A stretch of DNA of 64,000 bases from positions 17,893,361-17,957,360 of the forward strand of contig CATQJL010000112.1 in assembly GCA_958299035.1 (NCBI GenBank). Reading direction: 5' to 3'. Shown in pieces: positions 45,239-56,519 of the stretch. Position 1 is the first letter of the stretch, and every line of letters starts with the position of its first letter. The DNA comes from Cylicocyclus nassatus (Eukaryota; Nematoda; Chromadorea; Rhabditida; Strongylidae). Position numbers and translations under genes: made by a program. The notes beneath the pieces were generated by a model. It saw nothing but the letters and a program-made list of their open reading frames with translations, did no database searches and was not told the DNA's origin.

Positions 45239-45636
45239 AGGCAGTGTCTCATCAAAATTTAGTTGCCGAGATTTTTGCATTTTGCAAGCCTGTCGGACCC
45301 TGCCTAGCACTGTGTGGGCTTAAAATCACACGAATTTCCCAAAAGCCTCGTTTTCTCGAGGCCCCGCGGAAGCAACGTGGACGAGTTGTACATTCCAACT
45401 TCAGCTTCAGCCACAGTGGCAGCAACAGAGGAGAAGTGGATGCCAAACGCGTAAGGGGGGAGACCGAAGGAGTCGTCCGCGCGTACCAAATCCCTTTTCG
45501 CGTATCACTTTGAGAGAATTTTTCTCAGCGTGGAGGGGTCAAAATGAGTGGGACTTGTTGCAATGGCCTATTTAGAGGTCCCTATAATAGAATATGTGAA
45601 AATACGCGCGACCTCAACTTTGGTGAGACACTGCCT
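45239..45636. mobile_element. MITE with AGGCAGTGTCTCA ends, 398 bp
   Basis: AGGCAGTGTCTCATCAAA at the left and TTTGGTGAGACACTGCCT at the right are inverted. The flanks TTAA (45235-45238) and TCAA (45637-45640) differ by one base, so a piggyBac-like TTAA target is possible. The superfamily is uncertain. Frames inside (45208-45513) look like by-products. Confidence 0.6.
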
Positions 45637-45770
45637 TCAAGAATCTTTAGGATACTTTATGGCCAGGTACCTCACAGGCAAGCCTAACGCCTCTCCACGT
45701 GTCTTGACATGTGAGATCTTGTTCATCTTGATTAAGATCCAATAAGTCATAGCAGCAACTTCGCAATAGT

Positions 45771-45850
45771 GGCGCCGTAGCGCAGTGGTTCAATAGTAGG
45801 CACTTCGTGCCGGGCAACGGAAGTTCGACTCCCGACCTAGTAGGATGTTT
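45771..45850 (+). repeat. tRNA-derived SINE-type head with Pol III A and B boxes
   Basis: TAGCGCAGTGG (45778-45788) fits an A box and GTTCGACTCC (45823-45832) a B box, about 45 nt apart as in tRNA genes. The acceptor arm does not pair and the anticodon region is a 5-bp stem with a 3-nt loop, so it is not a functional tRNA. Body sequence may continue to about 45935. Confidence 0.6.
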
Positions 45851-45959
45851 TGCGATGAAGCGTGAGGTAGGTTCTCAACAACCATAGAGGCTTCGCAAAA
45901 AACGAGACTCTGAGTTAACGCGCAGCTTTAGACTCGGAGTTTTGGCCAGATTACTACCG

Positions 45960-46425
45960 GCCCTGAAGTCGTCAATACATAGATTTTTTGACCTACTCTT
46001 TGCAACTGTGAAAAGTTTGCCCTTTTGGACGTTTCCTCAAAAAGTTATAATTTTCGAGAAAAGTGGTGTCAAATTAATTAAATTTGGGATTTTCTGTAGA
46101 AAATTGGCATTTCGTAACTACTCATAAAGACGTCCAAACAAGACAATTTACGGTTGGAAAGAGTTGGTCAAAAAACTTGTGTGTTGACGATTTCAGATTT
46201 TGCAGCTTTCCAGATTTTTGGCGACCTAAGTTAAAATGAGCAAAGTTTATATGGTCATCTTTCTCTAATTTATCTCTGCAGTCAGTGCGTAGCAGAAGCT
46301 TAGCAAAAAATGTTTGAAAGAGAAAGACATACTCTTTTTAATAAAAACAATGAAGTATATCCGTTGAGATATCACAAAGTTACGATTTTTAAAAACAAAA
46401 CGACAGATCTTTAGGGACAACCCAA
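45960..46425. mobile_element. Truncated mariner-type MITE
   Basis: The right end CGACAGATCTTTAGGGACAACCCAA (to 46425) matches the ends of the element at 51386-52257. An internal palindrome (GTCGTCAATACATAG... / ...GTGTGTTGACGA, about 45965-46195) is visible. The left end is missing; SINE-type sequence precedes it. Confidence 0.6.
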
Positions 46426-46429
46426 TATA

Positions 46430-47238
46430 TTAGGTTGTCGGATAATTTCTGTTACACTTTTTATTTTAATTCTTAAAAATCTCAGAAGCTTTGAAAAGAT
46501 CTCATGTTCACGGTGTATGGGCAGGGTCAAAAGGCCTATACAAGGGTAAGGTCGCATCCGCGATCCAAGCGCAGAACACTCACTTTGTGGCTAAAAATCC
46601 GTTTTTTTCTTATTTTTGTTAATGAGCTGGTGTTCTCTCAGGTGATGAGCGACAGACCGGACAATGTGGTAATCAGGTAGGGCATAGTCTGTAGCGTTCA
46701 ACTAATATGGGAAGATAATGCTGACATGTCTGCACACGTTTTTCTAAGCGGTTCAAATCTCAGTGTGCGCCATCTTCGCATTCATCGGAATTTTTACGAA
46801 GAAAACGTCTTCAAAAAATTTCAAAAAATCATTTTTATGTTTTCTGTGTTCATTTCTATACGATGCACATAAAAAGAAGAATTTAGGAAAGTTTTTGATT
46901 TTTTTTTTGATATTTTTTCACCCCTCGTTTTTGAAACGCTGAAAGCACCGCAATGCCTCCATGTAAGAGACAATGCCAAAATACGTTCTAAAAAATTCTG
47001 GAGAGGGGAAGGTGCTAGTAGGTGCAGAGAAAAAGATCAAATAAAAACTGAAAAATTTGACTGCATTTACAAAACTGCCGTAAACTTGTTGGTCATTAGT
47101 GCACTTGCGGAATCAATCATGCTGGTGGGTAAACCCTGCCATGCCCTAAGCGTGTTGCAGATTTGGGGTTTTCAGAAAGCTTCTGGAATTTTCTAGAATT
47201 TTAGAAAAAAGTGTAACAGAAATTATCCGACAACCTAA
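46430..47238. mobile_element. Mariner-type MITE, 809 bp
   Basis: Ends TTAGGTTGTCGGATAATTTC and GAAATTATCCGACAACCTAA, TA at 46428-46429 and 47239-47240. Shares its right TA with the next element. No transposase. Confidence 0.9.
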
Positions 47239-47240
47239 TA

Positions 47241-49207
47241 TTAGGTCGTTCCGAAAGTAATGTCGCTTTTTTCAAGCATACGCCACATTTCGTGGAACAA
47301 AGATGTGCAAGAGATTCTGGTAGCATTTAATGTAGCATTTCATTCTCTTTCTAATGGTCATATAACTACCGCACAAAATTAAATAACCTCTGGGAAAATT
47401 ATCGGAATCTGCGACCCATGCTTTTTGAGAAAGTCAAGTTTCACAATTTTTCCAAATATTTATAACAACCCCCGGAAGGAGTCCAAGTTATGTATGGTTA
47501 TAGCAAACCCTACGGGAAACAGCACAACTTGTTCCTACTTTTCAGATCTCGTCATAATTTCTGTATAGATTTTTTGATAGAACCACCGAATTTTAGCAGG
47601 CTCGTCTCAGACACAAACGCATCAAACACCAAGAAATCGTCGTATTTTGAAACTTAAAAAAATGGATTATGGTTTTACATTAATTTTACAAAGCAAGTGA
47701 GCATTCACCGCTTCAGATTAGCAACTTTCGAAAATTCCGGGTACAGCCTGGAGCGCCCAGGAAAACCTGAATTATGATGATTTTAACTCAAAAAAGTTGA
47801 TGAATCGGAAACAAAAATGATTGGTAGAAAAAGGAGAAAAAGCTGCGTCGAATGACACCCGAGTTGCTTGCCGGTTGTTGTTCTGTGAGGTTTGAGGTGA
47901 CCAAATATGGAATTTGATAGCACTGAAAATTTGATTACACAAACTCTAAGAGGTAAACTAAGGAAAAGAAAAAAATCACTTTGTGTCCTATAGGGTTTGC
48001 TCTATCTACCAGTTGCTTGAACTTCTTCGGAGAATAGGTACAAAAATTTTAAAAAATTGCCGAACTTGACCATGGCAAAAAGCATGAGTTGCAGATTTTG
48101 TTAATTCTTCGAAAGCTCAATGAAAATTATGCAATGAAATTACAACCATTAGAAAGAGGATGAAATGCATCGAATGCTCCTAAGATCTCTTGAAAATCTT
48201 GATTCTATGAAATGTGGCGTTCATTTGAAAAAAGCGACACTACTTTCGGAACGACCTATTGGGTTGTCAAGAAAATATTGTCGTTTTTTATTTGCTTGCG
48301 TTAACAAAGCAACCAGGCTCAACCCAACAAAGGGTGATGGGTACTGTTCGATAGAGCAAAGCAAGCTCTACAAGATGGCGTTCATGATCTTGCGCCAAGC
48401 TCGATCCACGGAATGTTCGCACGTAAAAACTGGAGATATCCAAATGCCCAAAAAATCGAAAAAAATCAGATCTTCGTCCAAATAATTTCTACGGACCTCC
48501 CACTCGCACACGTTAATACTTTCGATATATGATATCCATATGTGCAGTTGCTGTATTTTTTCCTTGACTACAAGCTGAGAAAACAAAAATTTTCGTGTTT
48601 TTCTAAAAGCAATGCTGAGCCGTTCTTGTATATGTGATTCTATGCTGCAAGCCTAGTTAAGTATAACTGTGAATTTTCAGCCCATTCCGAGCAGTAGTTT
48701 TCGAGAAACATCGAAATCAGTTTTCTTCTTTTCAGTTTCAGTGCTAAAAGCAATATTTCTCGAAAACTACTGCTCGAAATAGGCTGAAAATCTATAGTTA
48801 TACTTACCTAGGCTAGTAGTATAGAATCACATATGCAAGAACGGCTTAGCATTGCTTTTAGAAAAGCACGAAAATTTTTGTTTTCTCAGTTTGTAGTCAA
48901 GGAAAAAATACAGCAACTGCACATATGGATATCATATATCGAAAGTATAGACGTGTGCGAGTGGGAGGTCCGTAGAAATTATTTGGACGAAGATCTGATT
49001 TTTTTCGATTTTTTGGGCATTTGGATATCTCCAGATTTTGAGTGCGAACATTCCGTGGATCGAGCTTGGCGCAAGATCATGAAGCCATCTTGTAGAGCTT
49101 GTTTTGCTCTATCGAACAGTACCCATTACCCTTTGTTGGGTTGAGTATGGTTGCTTTGTTAACGCAAGCAAATAAAAAACGACATTATTTTCTTGACAAC
49201 CTAATAA
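47241..49207. mobile_element. Mariner-type MITE interrupted by another in its last TA
   Basis: Starts TTAGGTCGTTCCGAAAGTAA. The right end CTTTCGGAACGACCTA stops at 48258, and its final A is found at 49207 after the 946-bp element 48259-49204. TA flanks are 47239-47240 and 49208-49209. Without the insert it is about 1.02 kb. The relic at 35863 is the same family. Confidence 0.85.
48259..49204. mobile_element. Mariner-type MITE, 946 bp, nested
   Basis: Ends TTGGGTTGTCAAGAAAATATTG and ATTTTCTTGACAACCTAA. TA at 48257-48258 (inside the terminus of the host element) and 49205-49206. Largely palindromic (mirror frames 48368-48586 and 48833-49144). Confidence 0.9.
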
Positions 49208-49209
49208 TA

Positions 49210-50217
49210 TTAGGTCGGCTCAAAAGTTTTATCAGTTTTTTCAATCCATCGACAAGCACGCTAGAATGAAGATAAACAAACACTTCAAAATGCATCCCAA
49301 GCAGAATTTCTTCCTCTTTTCAGTCTAAACTCCCACTGTGTTCTGTTAAGAGAGTGATGAGATAGTCGCTGGAATTTGCAATCATTCTATTTACCATGTC
49401 CAACTTCCACTAATTTTCAAAATTTTTGTATGAGACTTTCGGAGGAGCCCTATAATCAGCAGAGCGGGCAAACTTTTTGCCAACAAAAACAATTTTTTTA
49501 TAGCTCTACGGCTTGTTTTTCAGGAATTTCTACGATTTGTTTTTTGAAGTGACCAAATTTTACTATCAGCTTATTTTAACCTCTTTGAACATAAAATGTT
49601 AAACACCTCAGTCATTATTCGATGCAACTTTTTCTCTCCTTTCTGACGCTTGTCTTTTTTTGCCGAGGTAGGCGAACTTTGTGGGGAAATTTGCAGTATT
49701 TCTCAATTTCAGAAGTGCGCACTGACGTAACCTATGTTTCAAAATCGTCATGATTTGAAGCGAAAATCGCTCGTTTACTTTGTAATAATAGAAGTAATAA
49801 TAATCGTGTGTTGAAACCTCATTTTCTGTAGGTTTTGCAGCAATAAAAGGTTATGCGATTTTTCTAAAACACAAGACTTTTAGAAAATTATTTAGCAAAA
49901 ATCTGAAAAAGCAGCTTCAAAAGGAAAAGATGCGTAAGTTGGCAAAAAAAGTTTGCCCTATCTGCTGGTTATCAGGGCCCTCCGAAAGTCTCATACAAAT
50001 ATTTTGAAAATTAGTGGAAGTTGGACATGGCAAATACGAATGATTGCAATTTCCAGCGAATATCTCATCACTCTCTTAACAAAACACAATGTGAGTTTAG
50101 AATCTGAAAAGAGGAAGAAATTCTACATGGGATGCATTTTGAGATGTTTGTTTATCTTCATTCTAGCGTGTTTGTCGATAGATTGAAAAAACTGACAAAA
50201 CTTTCGGACCAACCTAA
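49210..50217. mobile_element. Mariner-type MITE, 1,008 bp
   Basis: Ends TTAGGTCGGCTCAAAAGTTT and AAACTTTCGGACCAACCTAA, TA at 49208-49209 and 50218-50219. Long mirrored arms (GAAGATAAACAAACA / TGTTTGTTTATCTTC). No coding sequence. Confidence 0.9.
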
Positions 50218-50223
50218 TATATA

Positions 50224-51383
50224 CAGGGTGTCCCAAAGAATGTGAACAGTGTTTGATAGTTAATAAGTTTCTTGTTTTCATGTTTTTCAACCTTAAGGTA
50301 GCATTCTATGAGCGAGGTTCAACTTAGATCTACAGTATGGAGCGAATGACCGATCGCTCTTCATTAATGAAGGATTAAGGTAAGAACTTCAACAAGGATC
50401 TTAGGCCACTGGAGGCCATATTCTGCCTCGGAACAAAACCAGCTTGCAGCAACTCGGCGATTTCGTGCAGGCCAGTTTGGACAGCGTGAAATCCAGAGAT
50501 TTGGGGCTTCAGGGTATGAAGTTTTCTTTTGAAGCTGCAATCCCCTCCTCGGCGGGAATGTTAAAGCATGCGCCCCTTGGAAAGAAAGCTTCATTTTCTG
50601 AAGCTCCAGATATGTGGATTTTACGCTGTACCTATCCGTAACTATTCCTACCTTCCTTCACTATGATCATATTGAACAGGAGCGAGAAGCTGTACAAAAC
50701 ATTTTTCAGCATTTTGTATGATCCCCTGATGATCTCCAGCGGCCGACCGTCTTTTCTTCAAAGCCATTTTTCTTTCCTCGAAATTGACGGAAAGCTTTTG
50801 AAGTTGTACTGTTCGTTTAAACACTGCTAAGCATGTTGCTGATGAGAACAGATGAGTTTTTGGAAAATAGATTTTCTTGATAAACCTCAACATTCGACTT
50901 GTGGTTCATCGCAAATTTCATGACTTCAATACACCAACTGTTCTTATCAGCAACATGCCTAGCACTCTTGAGCTAGATGAAAGTACAACTTTGGAATGTT
51001 TTTGTTAACTTTGAACAAAGAAAAAAGACTTTGAGAAAAGGCAGTCGGCCGCTAGCGATCATCAGGGGAACATACAAAAAGCTGGAAAACATAGTTTGTA
51101 CATCTCCTCGCTTCTGTTCAATATATTCATAGCGAAAGTAGTAGAAACACTTGCGAATGGATAGAAAGCGAAAAAACCAGATGCCCAGAGCTCCAGGACA
51201 TAATGCTTTCTTTTTTTCTGCCCCTTCTGCAGAGGGGATGTTTTCGCATGTGGCCCTTAGTCAGAACATGAACAGAAGCCATCAAATGTGCTATGCAGTT
51301 GCTACTCTTGCTCTCAAAGCTACATCATAAATTTGTCAGCCACCAAGAAAATAGTTGCTCAAGAACACTTCATGTATCTGATA
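50224..51383. mobile_element. Tc/mariner-type element (CAGGGTGTCCC end), degenerate
   Basis: A TA is followed by CAGGGTGTCCCAAAG, a common Tc/mariner terminus. The interior is an inverted repeat (ACAGGAGCGAGAAGCTGTAC and CCTGATGATC near 50680-50735, mirrored near 51060-51120). The right end is decayed, about 51383. No intact transposase. Confidence 0.55.
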
Positions 51384-51385
51384 TA

Positions 51386-52257
51386 TTAGGTTGTCCCGAA
51401 AGTTTTGTCGGTTCCTTCCATCGCTCACTAAAACCCACAGAACACAATTCATGGAAGTTCAAGGTATCATTTGAAACAGATTTTCATCCTCTTTCTTACA
51501 GCTATATTTGCCCTCTGATCTACCCTGTCTTCGCAATGTTATAGCCATGGCTTTTTGAGCAGCTCAACAGCAACGCCAAATCCTGAATTTTGAAAAAAAA
51601 TTTCCTGCAACTTTCGAAAAGCGCTAATAATTGTTATGTAGAGCCATACTTCGGCTACATTATACTTGTTTTAGATTACATGGGTCACGCTTATCAAGTC
51701 CTAAATAATTATTTATTTCAAAAAAATCACCGCTTTTTGATTACGTCTACCACGTAAAATCACCGAAAATTCTAAAAAGCTGTTTTTTTAAAACAATCAA
51801 CCTTGGATATGTTTCATAATAATGTTTATTAGCAAAAAATTTCAATTCGCTAAAATTCCAGAAGCTTTCATGTGTTTGTCGCAGTTACGTGTTCCATGGT
51901 TTTGCCAGAAATCGAGACCTCCAAAAAAATAATTCTTTGAAGCTAGAAAGAGCAACTTAGGGGAATCTAAAAACATTACCGTATAGCCCGAGAATTGTTC
52001 TATTTGTGCCATGCTTAGTCCTTTCCAAAATTTGGTATAAAATTTTCAAAAATTAGCCTAACTTTGAGCAGATAAAATGACGAGTGAAGATTTGTGGCAA
52101 TTATCAAAAAAACCATACAGGATCTTGGCTCCTAAATGTAACCATAAGAAAGAGAAGAAAAAGCTGCTCGCAATGCATGTTGAAACTCTTCAGGTCTTCA
52201 TTGTGCGTGGTTTTATAGTGGTTTCAAAAAAACGACAAATCTTTCGGGACAACCTAA
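51386..52257. mobile_element. Mariner-type MITE, 872 bp
   Basis: Ends TTAGGTTGTCCCGAAAGTTT and AATCTTTCGGGACAACCTAA, TA at 51384-51385 and 52258-52259. Non-coding. Confidence 0.9.
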
Positions 52258-52690
52258 TATATGTTTGACTTCGTGACTCTACACTTGACACCATGCAAGT
52301 CACGCCACATCAAGCTGAGTTATGAAGCGACTTATGCATAAGAATCCGATTAACTTCACTTTTCAAAAGCTCATGGCTTCTTTCAAAAGCTCGATAAGCA
52401 AATACGGAGCATAGATTTGAAATTAGCCTATCAAGGATCCAACCTTGTACATTTCGAATTATTAGTGCGACTTGAGGTAGCGAGCTGATGCGCAGCATAT
52501 CCTGTCCGCCGTAAGCACCTCTCGCACAGATCCTTTTGCTCAAAATTTTCTCTCACCTGTCTTACTCAAAACTTACATTGCAAATCTTCTCTCCCCAATG
52601 TCCAATGATATATTTAGCTGCAGCCAGTCCATCGTAGTAGCCAAATATTTGCCTGAGTAGGTTCGAAAATTTTGGGAAAGGAAAATAATA

Positions 52691-53464
52691 TTAGGTTGGC
52701 ACATAAGCTTTGCAACTTTTCCCGTAACTTTTTTCCTAATTTATGTAGCAATCTCATTTTGTGGCATCATGTAGATCGTGATGTAAGCTGCAAGTCTGCG
52801 TAAACCGTTTGATTTCTGATAACATAGTACAAAAAATCTAAGCATTTTTTGAAAACTGCTGAAAATCGAGGTTTCACAATTTTTTGGCGAACATTATGCC
52901 CTACGAAACCTGATTCAAACATATGAAAAAGCAATTATAGGCAGCATGTAGCTGGAAGTTGGCACATTGGAATCAGTAAAAAAGAAATGAAATTTAAACA
53001 CAAATTGAGGAGGGGCGCCTTTGAGAAGTTGAACAAGTCAAATGCGTCAAATTTTGAAGGCATTTGTCAATAACTAAGCTAAAAGTCAGAATTCGCTATA
53101 ACTTTGCACTATAGGGTAATCCTATGCGGTAAACACGAATATCATATTCATTTGTCGCTAAAGTGAAATTCATTTTTTTTTTATCTCACGAACGAGGCCT
53201 TTTCATCCGAAACGGATCTCATTTTTGTGATCAGCATGTCAAATAAGCTCTATAGGCCAAGTTTCAGCAAAATCTGATGCATTTTAAAATTTTTCCCATA
53301 GTACCGTAAACCTGCCGTATTCCTCACATAAGATGGTAAACTTCGGCAAAAATGTGTGCATTAGAAGCTTACATCATACTCCTTATATTGCCAAAAAATG
53401 AATGCGCTACGTTCAAATAGACAAAAGTTATATAAAAAGTTGCATTACTTATGTGCCAACCTAA
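52691..53464. mobile_element. Mariner-type MITE, 774 bp, second copy of the 16495 family
   Basis: Ends TTAGGTTGGCACATAAGCTT and CTTATGTGCCAACCTAA, TA at 52689-52690 and 53465-53466. It reads in the opposite orientation to 16495-17271 and is closely similar along its length. Its right TA abuts the next element. Confidence 0.92.
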
Positions 53465-53704
53465 TATCAGGTGGGTCCGAAAGTTTTGCTGGTTTTTTGA
53501 CAACCCGTAAATTTCTCATAGTAAAGGCAAACAAATGCATCAACCAGCATCAGCAGAATTTCTTCCTCTTTCCAGCAGCTACGTTTTCGACGCAAATTTT
53601 TTGACGAACGCTGAGATTGTAGCTGGAAATTACAAGCTTTCACTTTTACCATGTCCAACTTCACTAACACTCAATACTATATGAGACTTTTAAAGGAGCT
53701 TCAA

Positions 53705-54230
53705 CTCAGATAATTGCCGAGGGCAGGTGGTCATGCCAATTTTTGAGCAAGCGGGCACCAGAAAAATAGTTCGCTGATTTCTTGCGGTCGGCTTGCAGAT
53801 TTTGGAACAATTTTGGCCAATTTTTGGACGAACGCTTGGAGAACTATTGCGGTCTTCCAATGGATATGTTGCGGCTCAGTGGCCGCATTCTTGCGAAAAT
53901 ATGCAGGGTTGTTGAGGGCCGCACGGTCCTTTGTGGAGGACCGCACTGCCCCTAAACTTGGGTAATAAAACCGTCGATGGCACCTCTGCCACATAGAGTC
54001 TCACCTTTTCTAGGCGTACGACAGAAACTGCGTAAAAAGAGTCCGAGCGCTCGCTCAAAGAAATTACTTGCCGAGCGCTTGCAAATAATGCTGTATTGCC
54101 TCCCGCTGGCAGAACATTAGACAGTGAAGGAAGTACCACTCGCTGAAGGTTTGACCACGCCCCAAAATTCTGCTGACCGCCTGCAGAAAGGCGCGAGTTT
54201 GAGGAACGCCTGCCCCGGCGATTATCTGAG
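53705..54230. mobile_element. Foldback MITE, 526 bp (CTCAGATAATTGCCG ends)
   Basis: CTCAGATAATTGCCGAGGGC at the left and GCCCCGGCGATTATCTGAG at the right are inverted; the family matches 42756-43069. Minus-strand frames inside do not resemble a transposase. Nested in the 53467 element. Confidence 0.75.
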
Positions 54231-54432
54231 AATAACCGGAAGATAGGGCAAACGTTTTGCTAACCAAAGAATTTTTCCCCTTTTTCAGCTACTCTTTTAG
54301 AATTTTGCTAAATAATTTTCGAAATGTCTTAAGTTTTGGAAAAATCACATAAACTGCACGAAACACTACAAAATTTTCAGAATAATGACGTTTCAATGCT
54401 CTATTCATTACTATCAATATCCTTACAAAGTA

Positions 54433-55244
54433 TTAGGCTGGGAACTAAGTTTTGCAACTGGTTTCATAACTTCACTCTCTTTGGATATGGCGCACTCAAA
54501 CTTTGGCGTTATGTAGAAGGCAATGTGAGCTACAAGTGAGCACAAATTGTCTAAATTTTGAACACGAATTAGAAAAGTTTCAAGCGTTTTTCGAAACTAG
54601 TGAAATTTGAGAACTTTTGGGATTACAAGCTAAAATGAAGCCTTCAGCAGCCTAGACTATGCGCAGTAATCCGGATTCGTCTACAAATTATTGCTGGAGG
54701 TCGACTCCTTTGGCCTAGTAAAAAAGGAACAAAATTCAGGGGCATGTCGAGATTTGGCGCCCTCACAATGTCGAACGAGTCGATGTACGCAAGAGCTGCT
54801 GGGGACGAACGTCAATGACTAAAGAGTCCGAAGCTCAAATTTTGCCGAGACTTCACACAGTAAGGTTATTTGACCTGTCGAACGCGAATATCATGTTCAT
54901 TTGTTGAATCAACGCCATTTTCCTTGTTTAGGGTGAGACCCCATATCGTATACCTACAGTAATCCTACAAAAAAGCCTTTATCACGCAATGTCACTATTA
55001 CTTTCGTGATCAGCATGTTGGATAACACCCCTATGCCAAGTTTCAGCCAAATCCGTTAAACTTTGAATTTTTCCCCTTCATAACATGCACCTACCGTAAC
55101 CCTCACTGCGACGTCAGAATTTGGTAGGGCACCAGCCGTGTATGTAGCTTACGTAATAACCAACGCAGTGGCAAAATTTGAGTGCGCCATGTTGAGTGAG
55201 AGGGAAGTTATGAGATCAGTTGCAAAACTTACTTTCCAACCTAA
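54433..55244. mobile_element. Mariner-type MITE, 812 bp, nested
   Basis: Ends TTAGGCTGGGAACTAAGTTT and AAACTTACTTTCCAACCTAA, TA at 54431-54432 and 55245-55246. It carries the CCAAGTTTCAGC / CACCTACCGTAACCCTC module. Non-coding. Confidence 0.88.
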
Positions 55245-55790
55245 TAAATGAGCGATTTTCGCTTCATATGAAGATTTCAAACTTGAGGTACATCGCTGCG
55301 CACTCCTGAAATTGAGAATTGCGCAATGTTCTCCGCAAATTTCGCTTGTCTCGCCAAGAAAAGACAGAGCTTAAAAAGGAAAGAAAAAGTTGCATTGAAT
55401 AGTACCTAAACTGTTCACCGTTTCAAGTTCTAAGAGGTTAGAATGGGTGGAATATAAATTTTGGTTAGTTCAAAAAGTGAAGTTACGGATCCTGAGAGAC
55501 AAGCCACAGAGCTACAAAAAATTGCTTTTGCTGGCGAAAAGTTTGTTTTATCTGCTGGCTGTGAGAGTGCTTCTTTGAAGGTCTCAGTTCAAAATTCTAA
55601 AAATTAACGAAATTTGTACATGGTGAAAACGAGGGGTTGTAATTTCCAACAGTTATCTTATCACCCCTGAATCAATCACAGTGGAATTACTGTGGCTTAG
55701 AAAAAAAGAAGAAGAATGTCTGCATTGGATGCATCTTGAAATGTTTGTTTATTTCGGGTGTACGGGATTTGCGGGTTATTTCAAGGTTCA

Positions 55791-56511
55791 TAATTAGTGC
55801 ACGTCTTTCCTACCTCTTCTTTCAAATGCTAGTTTTCAATCAAAATCGTTTTTTTCTAAAATTATCTAAACTGTCGGAAAGCCCTCCTCTATTTTCCGTA
55901 GGCACTTTTGTTTTCAAAGATCTTTGTTCAAACCGAGGTTTCGTGCCTTCAAAGGTGAGAAACTCAAAATTGAGATTTTATTTCCTTTTCTTCGACTTGC
56001 CCTAAATCCATGAAAAATTCTCAAATTTGTTTCAAAAGTATGTGTTATAATCGCAAACATTCGTGCTAAACAGGGTTTACGAATGTTGAATTTTCAAAAA
56101 TCCTGAGCCGAGAAGCATTGACTCAAATTTGCTGAATGCTGGGATCACTCGGAGCTTTATAAAATGCTTACGTAAGAAGCAGCTACAGAATTTTTACTTG
56201 GTTCTGGTAGAGTAGACCAAGGACTACTAATGATAGGAAAAACGGCAGGATCTCCTCGTTTTCAAATGAGAAAAATTGGAGGAATCTAAAAAATACAGTT
56301 TTTTGCCTTCTCTAAAATGCAGGAGAAAATGGTACTTTTGCTTCTTGGCAATAATTTTTTCGCAGAAAATTTTTGGTAAAACCCGAGTTCCACGCTACTA
56401 TTGAATCGACCATCGGTTACACAGTGAACAACCTTTGCTCCATTCTAGCCCTTTTGTGAGTAAGTTATGCTCTTGCAAACTAGAGCTTTCCAGAAAAAAT
56501 TCTCGGTAACT
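55791..56511. other. Stretch without a recognised gene
   Basis: Frame 55736-56005 shows no domain. The AT-rich remainder may be decayed repeat. No ends paired. Confidence 0.35.
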
Positions 56512-56519
56512 TTTACTTA

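Larger units (their letters stand above)
53467..55790. mobile_element. Mariner-type MITE split by two nested elements
   Basis: Left end TCAGGTGGGTCCGAAAGTTTTG. Internal parts (AATTTCTTCCTCTTTCCAG; later GGATGCATCTTGAAATGTTTGTTTAT) match the 49210 family. The right end is decayed near 55790 (TTGCGGGTTATTTCAA). The segments 53705-54230 and 54433-55244 are insertions within it. Confidence 0.65.

Noticed and set aside
45771..45850. Functional tRNA gene
   Set aside because: A and B boxes are present, but the acceptor arm does not pair and the anticodon loop is only 3 nt.
50364..50594. Transposase remnant in the CAGGGTGTCCC element
   Set aside because: A minus-strand frame was examined but no DDD/DDE context could be made out.
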